From Vibrio kanaloae (GTDB lineage: Bacteria; Pseudomonadota; Gammaproteobacteria; Enterobacterales; Vibrionaceae): 64,000 nucleotides of DNA. The position numbers were made by a program, and so were the translations under genes. The notes beneath the pieces are model-generated. The model worked only from the letters and a program-made list of their open reading frames with translations, was not told where the DNA came from and did no database searches. The stretch lies in assembly GCF_024347535.1 (NCBI RefSeq), contig NZ_AP025497.1:930001-994000 (forward strand). The letters are read 5' to 3'. Below are positions 43,795 to 52,820 of the stretch, piece by piece. The stretch's first letter is position 1. Every line of letters starts with the position of its first letter.

Positions 43795-45621
43795 TCAGTC
43801 CGTTTTGTTCTTTTTGGAACGTTGCTCGTCGGGCACTATCGGGAGTTCAATACTAAAACGAGCACCGTCTTGCGGACTGACTCCTGTCACTAGTTTGCCG
43901 TTAATTCCGCTGATTATTTGTTGAGAAATCGACAGCCCAAGTCCAAGTCCGTTTTTCTTGGTGGTATGGAAGGGTTCAAAAAAGTGTCCCGTCGTAGGCG
44001 AGACAAAACCAGGGCCATTGTCATCGACATGAATCAACAGAGTTTTTGATTGTTCATTATCTGATTCCCTAATCTCTAACAGGATAGCCAATTGTTTATC
44101 TTCTTGATTTTCCATAGCTTGAACAGCATTGGTCAGTAGGTTAATGATCACCTGTTCCAATTGAATGGCATTAGCGAGTACGCAGACGTCGAAGATTTCA
44201 GGGAGCTCATTTACTTTGACTCGTTCAGTTTTTAACTGCGGTTTCATCAGTTCTTTTGAGGAATGAAGAATAGGCAGTATCTGCAATGTGTGTAGTTCTT
44301 CCGCCGTGGATTTCTTAGCGAAGGAACGGAGTTGATGGCTTATTTTTGCCATACGATCCGTCAGTGCTGAAATACGAGAGAGGTTGTCATCGACTCGGTC
44401 TGTCTTATCTTTTTCAAGAAAGAGTCGGCCATTGTCGGCATAACTGCGAATGGCCGCCAATGGGTTATTCAGTTCGTGGCTGATGCTTGCTGACATCTGA
44501 CCTAATACTGCCAGCTTTGCTGCTTGTATTAGCTCGTCTTGGGTCTGTCTGAGTATCTGTTCTGTTTCGATACGGTGCTTGATCTCGACGTGCAGTTCTG
44601 ATGTGCGCTCAAGAACTTGAAATTCTAGCTTTTGTTTGGCTTCAGATTGCAGCCTATCGATCTGGGCGCGTCTTTGTTGGCGATGGTTGTTGAGTTGTAT
44701 AGTGAGATAAATAATCGCAAATACCAAGCTCAACACTACCATATAGGCGATCAGATCCCACCAAACTAAGTGTGTCGGAGAGAATACCCGGACGGTTAAT
44801 TTGGGGTCATCTAAAAAACGTGAGGAAGTAAAAAAGTGTTCTTGAACGAGTTTATGCGTTGACTTAATACTGCTGGTAGAGCTCTCCAAATCACCTGAAA
44901 AATGCAGACTCTCGATTTTTGTATCTAGATACTGTCTACTTTCTTGAATTCGAGCCTGTTGGGCCTTACTGAGTGGTTGGAGGCTTTTGAGTAACCATTC
45001 TGGATTACTTGACATAAAAACAATCAGGTCTTTATCGTCAGCAACAAAATAACTCTGTTTACCTTTCCAACTTGTTTCAATCAGTGATAAATCCATTTTT
45101 ACGACAATCACGCCAATGATTTCGGCTGCGTAGGAGACAGGAAAGGAATAATAATAGCCCCGCTTCCCTGAAGTAGAACCTAAAGCAAAGTACTGATTTT
45201 CATTGCCGAGAATCGCTTGTTGATAGTAAGGACGAAACGCAAAATTACGTCCAACAAACGAGTGTTTAAGGTTCCAGTTACTAGCCGCGATGGTAGTGCC
45301 AATGCTGTCCAATAAGTAGGTGTCAGAGGCTTGAATCACAGTGTTGACGTGTTCTAGATAGCGATTGGTCAGTTCAATTTGTGCGGAGTTATCTGGTGAA
45401 TGTAAGGCATCGACCAGTTCTATATCCTTTGAAAGCAGCTCTGGAATGTGCGCGAACTTGTCCAATTGACTGGAAATGTGAACCGAAAAACGGTCCAGCT
45501 TAGATTGATGATCATTTAACAAACTTTCATGGCTTGTGCTCCACACCCAATGACCGCCAAACACCATCAGTAAACTGTATGTGACCATTAACAGTATTGG
45601 GATTCTAAAAGCTTGAAACAT
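43795..45621 (-). CDS. dctB: DctB: C4-dicarboxylate sensor histidine kinase
   Basis: 608 residues. TM1 (about 8-26), a large periplasmic sensor of the double-PAS (PDC) type (30-285) with RNFAFRPYYQQAILG and GYYYSFPV, TM2 (288-308), a coiled coil (about 315-365), HisKA with His382 in ASISHELNNPLAAIRSY, then the ATPase domain with NLLTNAVQAM, DNGPGF and GLGLGLSI. Senses periplasmic dicarboxylates and phosphorylates DctD. GGAGAG precedes the ATG. First gene of dctB-dctD-orf80, opposite to dctPQM. Confidence 0.95.
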   Translation of the reverse strand: MFQAFRIPILLMVTYSLLMVFGGHWVWSTSHESLLNDHQSKLDRFSVHISSQLDKFAHIPELLSKDIELVDALHSPDNSAQIELTNRYLEHVNTVIQASDTYLLDSIGTTIAASNWNLKHSFVGRNFAFRPYYQQAILGNENQYFALGSTSGKRGYYYSFPVSYAAEIIGVIVVKMDLSLIETSWKGKQSYFVADDKDLIVFMSSNPEWLLKSLQPLSKAQQARIQESRQYLDTKIESLHFSGDLESSTSSIKSTHKLVQEHFFTSSRFLDDPKLTVRVFSPTHLVWWDLIAYMVVLSLVFAIIYLTIQLNNHRQQRRAQIDRLQSEAKQKLEFQVLERTSELHVEIKHRIETEQILRQTQDELIQAAKLAVLGQMSASISHELNNPLAAIRSYADNGRLFLEKDKTDRVDDNLSRISALTDRMAKISHQLRSFAKKSTAEELHTLQILPILHSSKELMKPQLKTERVKVNELPEIFDVCVLANAIQLEQVIINLLTNAVQAMENQEDKQLAILLEIRESDNEQSKTLLIHVDDNGPGFVSPTTGHFFEPFHTTKKNGLGLGLSISQQIISGINGKLVTGVSPQDGARFSIELPIVPDEQRSKKNKTD

Positions 45622-46261
45622 GAAGGCTCTCCGCTAATTTCTTTGGTAAACAATCAAGCCTGTCTCCTCTCGTTTATGGTAGCAAATAGCGGTAGTTTTT
45701 GCTGGAAGCAGAGAGTGAACAGATGGTTGTAGGTTAAGGCTTTGTAACGGAGATTGTTGAAAAACTTATCGACTCTGAGGGGTAAAACAAGAGCAAGATC
45801 TCTTTTTAAGGTTTTTAGCAAAAAAAGGCCTCGATTCCCTTGAAAAAGTCGCTATTGTCCCCATTTCTGTTGTGCTAAGTGATGTTTTGATCGTTTTTGT
45901 ATCATTTAGTTGAACGAATTTAGAGCATTCATCATTAAGCAGAGGTGAACGGCTCGACAGAGATTAAACAGATCGCTAGAATGTCGCGTCTAAAATCTCT
46001 GTCCTGAGGCTAATCGGAGATACCTTTCTTGTTTCTGAAAACAAGCTTTGTTGCGTTTTAATCGGCGCGTGAAGAACGAAGATATCGCTGATTAGTCTGG
46101 TGTTTAGTTGAATAATCAATTCAAACATCAATGCTCGATTTTAAATTAGGTGTTCGGATAGAGCACTACACAAGGATGCAGCCAACAACGTCGGCTTTTG
46201 AATTAAAGCTAAGTTACGGCTCATATGCTCAGATTACTGAGCCAGTTTTGAGGTTTATATA
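45622..46261. promoter_or_regulatory. 640-bp region between dctB and tig
   Basis: No supported gene. It contains the dctB upstream region, a sigma-32 promoter (45837-45866) and about 390 bases of presumed tig leader. The leader includes two hairpins: CTTGTTT/AAACAAG (46028-46045) and GCTCAG/CTGAGC (46227-46242), the latter 7 bases before the TGAGG that serves tig. A 43-codon ORF (46131-46262) ends on the tig ATG but lacks a ribosome site. Confidence 0.55.
45837..45866 (+). promoter_or_regulatory. Sigma-32 (heat-shock) promoter upstream of tig
   Basis: CCCTTGAA (45837-45844), a 14-bp spacer, then CCCCATTT (45859-45866): an essentially perfect match to the RpoH consensus. Start point expected near 45873, giving tig a leader of nearly 390 bases, or an unrecognised short transcript. 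Confidence 0.8.
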
Positions 46262-47560
46262 ATGCAAGTTACTGTTGAAACGCTAGAAGGCCTAGAGCGC
46301 CGTCTTAATATTACTGTTCCTGCTGCTAACATCGAAGATGCAGTTACAGCTGAACTACGCAACATCGCGAAAAATCGTCGTTTCGATGGTTTCCGTAAAG
46401 GCAAAGTGCCAATGAAGATGGTTGCTAAAATGTACGGCAAAGCAGTACGTCAAGACGTGATGGGCGAAGTAATGCAACGTCACTTCATCGAAGCGATCGT
46501 TAAAGAGAAAATCAACCCAGCTGGCGCACCTACTTTCGCACCAGTTGAAAACAGCGAAGGCGCTGACCTAGTATTCAACGCAACTTTTGAAGTTTACCCA
46601 GAAGTTGAGCTGAAAGGTCTAGAAAACATCACTGTTGAGAAACCTGCAGTAGAAGTTAAAGAAGCTGACGTTGAAGAGATGATCGAAACTCTACGTAAGC
46701 AACAAGCAACTTGGACTGAAGTTGACACTGCAGCTGACGCTAGCTCTCGTGCAACTATCGACTTCGTTGGTTCTATCGACGGTGAAGAGTTCGAAGGCGG
46801 TAAAGCTGAGAACTTCCCACTAGAGATGGGTGCTGGTCGCATGATCCCTGGTTTTGAAGACGGTATCGTTGGTAAAACAGCAGGCATGGAATTCGAAATC
46901 GACGTAAACTTCCCAGAAGATTACCACGCTGAAAACCTAAAAGGTAAATCAGCTAAGTTCTCTATCAAGTTGAACAAAGTTGAAGCTCGTGAACTTCCAG
47001 AACTAAACGAAGAATTCGTTTCTAAGTTCGGCGCTGCTGACGGCGTTGAAGGTCTTAAAGCTGAAGTTCGTAAGAACATGGAGCGTGAGCTTAAGCAAGC
47101 TGTTAAGAACCGCATCAAAGAGCAAGCTATCGACGGTCTAGTTAACGAAAACAACATCGACGTACCTTCTGCTCTTATCGATCAAGAGATCGGTGTTCTA
47201 CGTCAACAAGCTGCTCAACGTTTCGGTGGCAACACTGAAGCTGCTGACCAACTTCCACGTGAGCTGTTCGAAGAGCAAGCTAAACGTCGCGTAGTTGTAG
47301 GCCTTCTTCTTGGTGAAGTAATCAAGACTGAAGAGCTAGAAGCTGATGACGAGAAAGTTAAAGCTATCATCGAAGAGATGGCTACAGCATACGAAGATCC
47401 AACAGAAGTTATTGCTTACTACGAGCAAAACGAGCAAATGATGAACAATATGCGTAACGTTGCTTTAGAAGAGCAAGCAGTTGATGCAATCATCGCTAAA
47501 GCTCAAGTTTCTGATAAAGAAGTTAGCTTCAGCGAGCTAATGAATCAGCAACCTGCATAA
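46262..47560 (+). CDS. tig: Trigger factor
   Basis: 432 residues, as in E. coli. Ribosome-associated chaperone and peptidyl-prolyl isomerase acting on nascent chains. The N-terminal ribosome-binding domain contains the signature [13 protein letters not shown]. The central FKBP-type domain (about 160-245) includes [20 protein letters not shown] and [11 protein letters not shown]. The C-terminal helical chaperone domain fills the rest. TGAGG lies 8 bases before the ATG. First of the tig-clpP-clpX-lon protein-quality cluster. Codon use looks strongly biased (frequent GTT, GAA, CGT), consistent with high expression. Confidence 0.97.
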   Translation: MQVTVETLEGLERRLNITVPAANIEDAVTAELRNIAKNRRFDGFRKGKVPMKMVAKMYGKAVRQDVMGEVMQRHFIEAIVKEKINPAGAPTFAPVENSEGADLVFNATFEVYPEVELKGLENITVEKPAVEVKEADVEEMIETLRKQQATWTEVDTAADASSRATIDFVGSIDGEEFEGGKAENFPLEMGAGRMIPGFEDGIVGKTAGMEFEIDVNFPEDYHAENLKGKSAKFSIKLNKVEARELPELNEEFVSKFGAADGVEGLKAEVRKNMERELKQAVKNRIKEQAIDGLVNENNIDVPSALIDQEIGVLRQQAAQRFGGNTEAADQLPRELFEEQAKRRVVVGLLLGEVIKTEELEADDEKVKAIIEEMATAYEDPTEVIAYYEQNEQMMNNMRNVALEEQAVDAIIAKAQVSDKEVSFSELMNQQPA

Positions 47561-47612
47561 TATAGTAATATCTGATGTAGAAGGTTGACGTACGGTCAAC
47601 AATTCTGCTAAC

Positions 47613-47651
47613 AATGGTCCGTATGATTTAATCATTCGGGCCATTTATTTT
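47613..47651 (+). terminator. Hairpin with T-rich tail between tig and clpP (terminator or attenuator)
   Basis: 15-bp stem AATGGTCCGTATGAT / ATCATTCGGGCCATT (one G-U, one mismatch), 3-base loop, followed by TATTTT. The AGGGAC ribosome site of clpP begins directly after the tail, so no promoter fits between hairpin and clpP. Confidence 0.6.
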
Positions 47652-47665
47652 AGGGACATAAGAAT

Positions 47666-48292
47666 ATGAGCTACCAAGAAAAAAATACAATGCCATCGAT
47701 TATGGACGCGTTAGTTCCTATGGTGGTTGAACAAACTTCCCGTGGTGAACGCTCTTACGATATCTATTCTCGTCTGTTAAAAGAACGTATCATTTTCTTA
47801 ACCGGTCAAGTTGAAGACCACATGGCAAACCTTGTCGTGGCTCAAATGCTTTTCTTGGAATCAGAAAACCCAGACAAAGATATCTATCTTTACATCAATT
47901 CACCAGGCGGTAGCGTAACTGCAGGTATGTCTATTTACGACACAATGCAGTTCATCAAGCCAAACGTGAGCACAGTATGTATGGGTCAAGCGTGCTCTAT
48001 GGGAGCATTCTTACTAGCGGGTGGTGCTCCTGGTAAGCGTCACGCGCTTCCAAATTCACGTGTGATGATTCACCAGCCACTTGGCGGCTTCCAAGGTCAA
48101 GCGTCTGATATTCAAATTCATGCGCAAGAGATCCTAACGATCAAACAAAAGCTAAATAAGCTATTGGCGGAGCACACAGGTCAGCCTCTAGAAGTTATTG
48201 AGCAACATACAGATCGTGACAATTTCATGTCTGCTGAGCAATCAGTAGAATACGGTTTGGTGGATTCAGTTCTTAATCATCGCGGCCAATAA
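47666..48292 (+). CDS. clpP: ClpP: ATP-dependent Clp protease proteolytic subunit
   Basis: 208 residues. Catalytic triad Ser111 (GQACSMGAF), His136 (MIHQPLGG) and Asp185 (DRDNF), the same numbers as E. coli ClpP including its propeptide. Forms the tetradecameric chamber that degrades substrates delivered by ClpX or ClpA. AGGGAC lies about 9 bases before the ATG. ClpX follows 81 bp later. Confidence 0.97.
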   Translation: MSYQEKNTMPSIMDALVPMVVEQTSRGERSYDIYSRLLKERIIFLTGQVEDHMANLVVAQMLFLESENPDKDIYLYINSPGGSVTAGMSIYDTMQFIKPNVSTVCMGQACSMGAFLLAGGAPGKRHALPNSRVMIHQPLGGFQGQASDIQIHAQEILTIKQKLNKLLAEHTGQPLEVIEQHTDRDNFMSAEQSVEYGLVDSVLNHRGQ

Positions 48293-48373
48293 TTGCAAGG
48301 CAATTGTTTAACGCAAAGTGATTCAAATTGATATACACTCAAACATAGAGAGTACAGGCTAAGAGGTTAGCGA

Positions 48374-49654
48374 ATGACAGACAAAAGCAAAGAGGGTGGT
48401 AGCAGTAAACTGCTTTACTGCTCTTTCTGTGGCAAAAGCCAACACGAAGTTCGCAAGTTAATCGCAGGTCCTTCTGTTTACATTTGTGATGAATGTGTCG
48501 ATCTATGTAACGACATTATTCGTGAAGAAATTAAAGATGTTCTTCCTAAGAAAGAATCTGAATCGCTGCCAACGCCGCGTGAGATTCGTGAGCATCTTGA
48601 CGACTATGTAATCGGTCAGGAATACGCGAAAAAAGTGCTAGCAGTTGCGGTATATAACCACTACAAGCGTTTACGTAATGGTGATACAACGGCTGAAGGC
48701 GTAGAGTTAGGTAAGAGTAACATTCTTCTTATCGGTCCTACTGGTAGTGGCAAAACACTACTTGCTGAAACACTGGCTCGTTTCCTAGACGTTCCTTTCA
48801 CAATGGCAGACGCAACAACACTAACCGAAGCCGGTTACGTGGGCGAAGATGTTGAAAACATCATCCAGAAGTTGCTTCAGAAATGTGATTACGACGTAGC
48901 GAAAGCGGAACGCGGCATTGTTTACATCGATGAAATCGACAAGATTTCTCGTAAAGCTGAAAACCCATCAATCACTCGTGATGTGTCTGGTGAAGGTGTG
49001 CAGCAAGCTCTACTAAAACTTGTTGAAGGTACAGTGGCTTCAGTTCCACCTCAAGGTGGTCGTAAGCATCCACAGCAAGAATTCTTGCAAGTGGACACGT
49101 CTAAGATCCTATTTATCTGTGGTGGTGCGTTTGCAGGCCTAGATAAAGTGATTGAGCAACGTGTAGAAACAGGTTCAAGTATCGGCTTCGGCGCAGAAGT
49201 GCGTTCAAAAGACGAAACCAAAACTATCGGTGAATTGTTCACTCAAGTAGAACCTGAAGATCTAGTGAAGTATGGTTTAATTCCAGAATTCATCGGTCGT
49301 CTACCTGTTACAACAACACTGACAGAGCTTGATGAAGAAGCGTTAATCCAAATCCTTTGTGAGCCAAAGAATGCACTGACAAAACAGTATGCTGCATTAT
49401 TTGAACTTGAGGATACAGAGCTAGAATTCCGCGAAGACGCTTTACGCGCTATTGCTAAGAAAGCAATGAACCGTAAAACAGGTGCTCGTGGTCTACGCTC
49501 TATTTTGGAAGGGGTTCTACTAGAAACTATGTATGAACTGCCATCTTCTACAGATGTAAGCAAGGTTGTGATTGATGAGTCGGTAATTAATGGTGAGTCA
49601 GAACCACTATTAATTTACAGTAACTCAGATAACCAAGCAGCTGTTGCAGAGTAA
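48374..49654 (+). CDS. clpX: ClpX: ATPase and substrate-recognition subunit of ClpXP
   Basis: 426 residues. The N-terminal C4 zinc domain has CSFCGK and CDECVDLC. The AAA+ domain carries Walker A GPTGSGKT, the pore loop GYVGED, Walker B YIDEIDKI and the sensor-2 region [10 protein letters not shown]. Unfolds tagged proteins and feeds them to ClpP. AAGAGG precedes the ATG by 9 bases. Ends before an intrinsic terminator. Confidence 0.97.
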   Translation: MTDKSKEGGSSKLLYCSFCGKSQHEVRKLIAGPSVYICDECVDLCNDIIREEIKDVLPKKESESLPTPREIREHLDDYVIGQEYAKKVLAVAVYNHYKRLRNGDTTAEGVELGKSNILLIGPTGSGKTLLAETLARFLDVPFTMADATTLTEAGYVGEDVENIIQKLLQKCDYDVAKAERGIVYIDEIDKISRKAENPSITRDVSGEGVQQALLKLVEGTVASVPPQGGRKHPQQEFLQVDTSKILFICGGAFAGLDKVIEQRVETGSSIGFGAEVRSKDETKTIGELFTQVEPEDLVKYGLIPEFIGRLPVTTTLTELDEEALIQILCEPKNALTKQYAALFELEDTELEFREDALRAIAKKAMNRKTGARGLRSILEGVLLETMYELPSSTDVSKVVIDESVINGESEPLLIYSNSDNQAAVAE

Positions 49655-49682
49655 GTCTTTTTTAGACTACACGCTCAAATTG

Positions 49683-49715
49683 AAAAAGGAGGTAAGCAAT
49701 TACCTCCTTTTTTTT
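49683..49715 (+). terminator. Intrinsic terminator between clpX and lon
   Basis: 13-bp perfect stem AAAAAGGAGGTAA / TTACCTCCTTTTT, GCAA tetraloop, long T-run. lon therefore needs its own promoter. Confidence 0.95.
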
Positions 49716-49724
49716 ATTCTTCCA

Positions 49725-49749
49725 TTGAATCCAGTCGTTTAAGCCCCAT
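49725..49749 (+). promoter_or_regulatory. lon: Sigma-32 promoter of lon
   Basis: TTGAA (49725-49729; the context CATTGAA replaces CTTGAA), 14-bp spacer, CCCCAT (49744-49749). It lies directly after the clpX terminator and about 40 bp before the lon ATG. lon is a classical RpoH target. Confidence 0.75.
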
Positions 49750-49787
49750 ATACTGCTTTATAAGTTTAAAGCGGAAGAGAGAAATAT

Positions 49788-52139
49788 ATGAACTTGGAAC
49801 GTTCCGAGCGTATCGAAATCCCCGTGCTACCTCTACGTGATGTAGTGGTCTACCCACATATGGTTATTCCATTGTTTGTTGGTCGTGAAAAATCGATTAC
49901 TTGCCTTGAATCGGCAATGGAAGCTAACAAACAAGTACTACTTGTAGCACAGAAAGAAGCGGACACTGATGAACCTTCAATAGAAGACCTATTTGATGTA
50001 GGTACCGTTGCTACCATTCTTCAATTGCTCAAGCTTCCCGACGGTACTGTAAAAGTACTTGTTGAAGGTCAGCAGCGTGCAAAAATTAATCAATTTAAAG
50101 AAAGTGAATTTTTCTTAGCAGATGCAGAATACGTTGTAACTTCCGAGCTTGACGAAAAAGAACAAGAAGTGGTTGTTCGTAGTGCGATCAATCAATTCGA
50201 AGGCTTTATTAAGCTAAACAAAAAGATTCCACCAGAAGTTCTAACGTCGCTAAATGGTATTGACGAGGCAGCACGCCTAGCCGATACCATTGCAGCACAC
50301 ATGCCCCTTAAATTGGTAGACAAGCAGCACGTTCTAGAAATTTCAGATGTAACTGAACGTTTGGAATTCTTGATGGGCCAAATGGAGTCAGAGATTGACA
50401 TCCTGCAAGTTGAAAAACGTATTCGTGGCCGCGTTAAGAAACAGATGGAGAAATCTCAGCGCGAGTATTATCTGAATGAGCAAATGAAAGCGATTCAGAA
50501 AGAACTGGGCGAGATGGATGACGCACCTGATGAATTCGAAACTCTGAAGAAGAAGATCGAAGATTCAAAAATGCCTAAAGAAGCTCGCGAGAAAACCGAG
50601 CAAGAACTGCAAAAATTAAAAATGATGTCGCCAATGTCGGCTGAAGCGACAGTAGTACGTAGCTACATTGATTGGATGGTGGGTGTTCCTTGGACCAAGC
50701 GTTCAAAAGTTAAAAAGAATTTAGCGAAAGCGGAAGAGGTTTTAAACGAAGACCACTACGGCTTAGAGCGTGTTAAAGAACGTATCCTTGAATACTTGGC
50801 AGTACAAAATCGAATTAACAAGCTAAAAGGTCCAATCCTTTGTCTTGTTGGTCCTCCTGGTGTAGGTAAAACCTCGCTAGGCCGTTCGATTGCAGCGGCA
50901 ACGGGCCGTAAGTACACTCGTATGGCACTAGGCGGCGTCCGTGATGAAGCTGAGATTCGTGGTCACCGTCGTACGTATATTGGCTCTCTTCCAGGTAAGC
51001 TAATCCAGAAGATGTCTAAAGTTGGTGTTAAAAACCCTCTATTCTTATTAGATGAGATCGATAAGATGTCATCTGATATGCGCGGAGACCCATCCTCGGC
51101 GCTATTGGAAGTTCTTGACCCTGAACAAAACGTTTCATTCAACGATCACTACTTAGAAGTAGATTACGATCTGTCAGATGTAATGTTTGTTGCAACGTCT
51201 AACTCGATGGATATTCCTGGCCCGTTACTAGACCGTATGGAAGTGATTCGCCTATCTGGTTACACAGAAGACGAAAAGCTGAACATTGCTAAGAGTCACT
51301 TACTGGACAAGCAAGTTCAGCGCAACGGTCTTAAGCCTCATGAAATTGAGATTGAAGACTCTGCAATCATCGGCATCATTCGTTACTACACACGTGAAGC
51401 GGGTGTACGTAGCCTAGAGCGTGAAATCTCTAAGATCTGTCGTAAAGCAGTGAAGAACATCTTGCTAGACAGCGACCTTAAGTCTGTAACGGTTAATATT
51501 GATAACCTGAAAGAGTACTTAGGCGTTCAACGTCATGATTTCGGTAAAGCGGATGAAAGTAACCGTATTGGTCAGGTAACTGGTCTAGCTTGGACTCAAG
51601 TTGGTGGCGATCTACTGACTATCGAAACTGAAGCAATGCCGGGTAAAGGCAAGCTAACGCAAACGGGTTCACTTGGCGATGTGATGAAAGAATCGATTCA
51701 AGCGGCAATGACCGTGGTTCGTTCTCGTGCTGAAAAGCTTGGTATTAACTCAGATTTCTACGAAAAGCGCGATATTCACGTTCACGTACCGGAAGGTGCT
51801 ACACCGAAAGATGGCCCGAGTGCGGGTATCGCAATGTGTACTGCATTAGTATCTAGCTTGACGGGTAACCCTGTTAAAGCAGAGGTCGGTATGACAGGTG
51901 AAATTACCCTTCGTGGTGAAGTTTTACCTATCGGTGGCTTGAAAGAAAAACTGCTTGCAGCACACCGTGGCGGCATCAAAACTGTACTGATTCCTAAAGA
52001 CAACGAGCGTGATTTGGAAGAGATTCCAGACAACGTAATCGCTGACTTGAAGGTGATCCCGGTTCAGTGGATTGATGAAGTACTCAAAGTAGCGCTAGAA
52101 CGAGATCCGTCAGGGGTCGAGTTTGACGTGAAAAAATAG
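49788..52139 (+). CDS. lon: Lon protease
   Basis: 783 residues (E. coli 784). N-terminal substrate-binding domain (1-300) with VLPLRDVVVYPHMVIPLFVGR; AAA+ domain with Walker A GPPGVGKTS and Walker B LFLLDEIDKM; C-terminal protease domain with the Ser/Lys dyad, Ser678 in PKDGPSAG and a Lys about 43 residues later in the GGLKEKLLAA region. Degrades misfolded and regulatory proteins. GGAAGAGAG precedes the ATG. Closed by a strong terminator. Confidence 0.97.
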   Translation: MNLERSERIEIPVLPLRDVVVYPHMVIPLFVGREKSITCLESAMEANKQVLLVAQKEADTDEPSIEDLFDVGTVATILQLLKLPDGTVKVLVEGQQRAKINQFKESEFFLADAEYVVTSELDEKEQEVVVRSAINQFEGFIKLNKKIPPEVLTSLNGIDEAARLADTIAAHMPLKLVDKQHVLEISDVTERLEFLMGQMESEIDILQVEKRIRGRVKKQMEKSQREYYLNEQMKAIQKELGEMDDAPDEFETLKKKIEDSKMPKEAREKTEQELQKLKMMSPMSAEATVVRSYIDWMVGVPWTKRSKVKKNLAKAEEVLNEDHYGLERVKERILEYLAVQNRINKLKGPILCLVGPPGVGKTSLGRSIAAATGRKYTRMALGGVRDEAEIRGHRRTYIGSLPGKLIQKMSKVGVKNPLFLLDEIDKMSSDMRGDPSSALLEVLDPEQNVSFNDHYLEVDYDLSDVMFVATSNSMDIPGPLLDRMEVIRLSGYTEDEKLNIAKSHLLDKQVQRNGLKPHEIEIEDSAIIGIIRYYTREAGVRSLEREISKICRKAVKNILLDSDLKSVTVNIDNLKEYLGVQRHDFGKADESNRIGQVTGLAWTQVGGDLLTIETEAMPGKGKLTQTGSLGDVMKESIQAAMTVVRSRAEKLGINSDFYEKRDIHVHVPEGATPKDGPSAGIAMCTALVSSLTGNPVKAEVGMTGEITLRGEVLPIGGLKEKLLAAHRGGIKTVLIPKDNERDLEEIPDNVIADLKVIPVQWIDEVLKVALERDPSGVEFDVKK

Positions 52140-52168
52140 TGATGCATAGCAAAAATAAGTAAAGAATT

Positions 52169-52207
52169 ACGCTGATAGGCCCGAAAAGGCTTGTCAGCGT
52201 TTTTTTT
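52169..52207 (+). terminator. Intrinsic terminator after lon
   Basis: 13-bp stem ACGCTGATAGGCC / GGCTTGTCAGCGT with two G-U pairs, 6-base loop, eight T. Confidence 0.92.
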
Positions 52208-52329
52208 GGACGCTAAGTTATTGCTCAAAGCGGCAGCCCTTTTGCAATAAGGCTTGCGGCTAAATTAAAACCAAAATGGAACGTACAGTCATCAAGAAGT
52301 AGTCACAGATGACACATAGGGGAAAAACA

Positions 52330-52602
52330 GTGAATAAAACACAACTAGTAGAATCAATCGCAGAAAACGCAGACATCTCTAAAGCTTCAGCTGGCCGCGC
52401 TCTAGACGCATTCATCGAAGCAGTTGGCACAACGCTACAATCAGGCGACCAAGTTGCACTTGTTGGCTTTGGTACTTTCAGTGTTCGTACTCGTGCTGCT
52501 CGTACAGGTCGTAACCCAAAAACTGGTGAAGAGATCCAAATCGCAGAAGCTAAAGTACCTGGCTTCAAAGCGGGTAAAGCACTTAAAGACGCATGTAACT
52601 AA
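52330..52602 (+). CDS. hupB: HU-beta nucleoid protein
   Basis: 90 residues, the standard HU length. DNA-bending histone-like protein. The beta-arm motif [18 protein letters not shown] is intact. The start is GTG 52330 ([14 protein letters not shown]), with AGGGGA 6 bases upstream; an in-frame ATG at 52309 would add seven non-conserved residues. It is separated from lon by a terminator, so it is transcribed from its own promoter in 52208-52329. Confidence 0.96.
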   Translation: MNKTQLVESIAENADISKASAGRALDAFIEAVGTTLQSGDQVALVGFGTFSVRTRAARTGRNPKTGEEIQIAEAKVPGFKAGKALKDACN

Positions 52603-52721
52603 TTTTCACTGCTGAAACCTCCATTTAAGAGGGGAAGGCAGTAAAATGCGTTTACTGTTTGAAAAATGATGTTTCATTCTTAAACAGTATGTGTACAAAG
52701 AACATTGAACTTATTTAAATT

Positions 52722-52752
52722 ATGCGCATCCTACTGATGCGCATTTCTTTTT
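52722..52752 (+). terminator. Intrinsic terminator after hupB
   Basis: 9-bp perfect stem ATGCGCATC / GATGCGCAT, 5-base loop, then TTCTTTTT. Another imperfect stem with arms ACTGTTT/AAACAGT (about 52656-52690) precedes it in the hupB 3' region. Confidence 0.85.
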
Positions 52753-52820
52753 CTGATAATATCGCGTGAATAGATTTTTATTTTGAAGCCAATGCTTCAT
52801 ATCCGGAGAGCACTTAAATT

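Noticed and set aside
46131..46262. 43-codon ORF ending TAATG on the tig start codon
   Set aside because: The overlap is suggestive, but there is no Shine-Dalgarno and it spans hairpins; kept only as a note in the leader entry.
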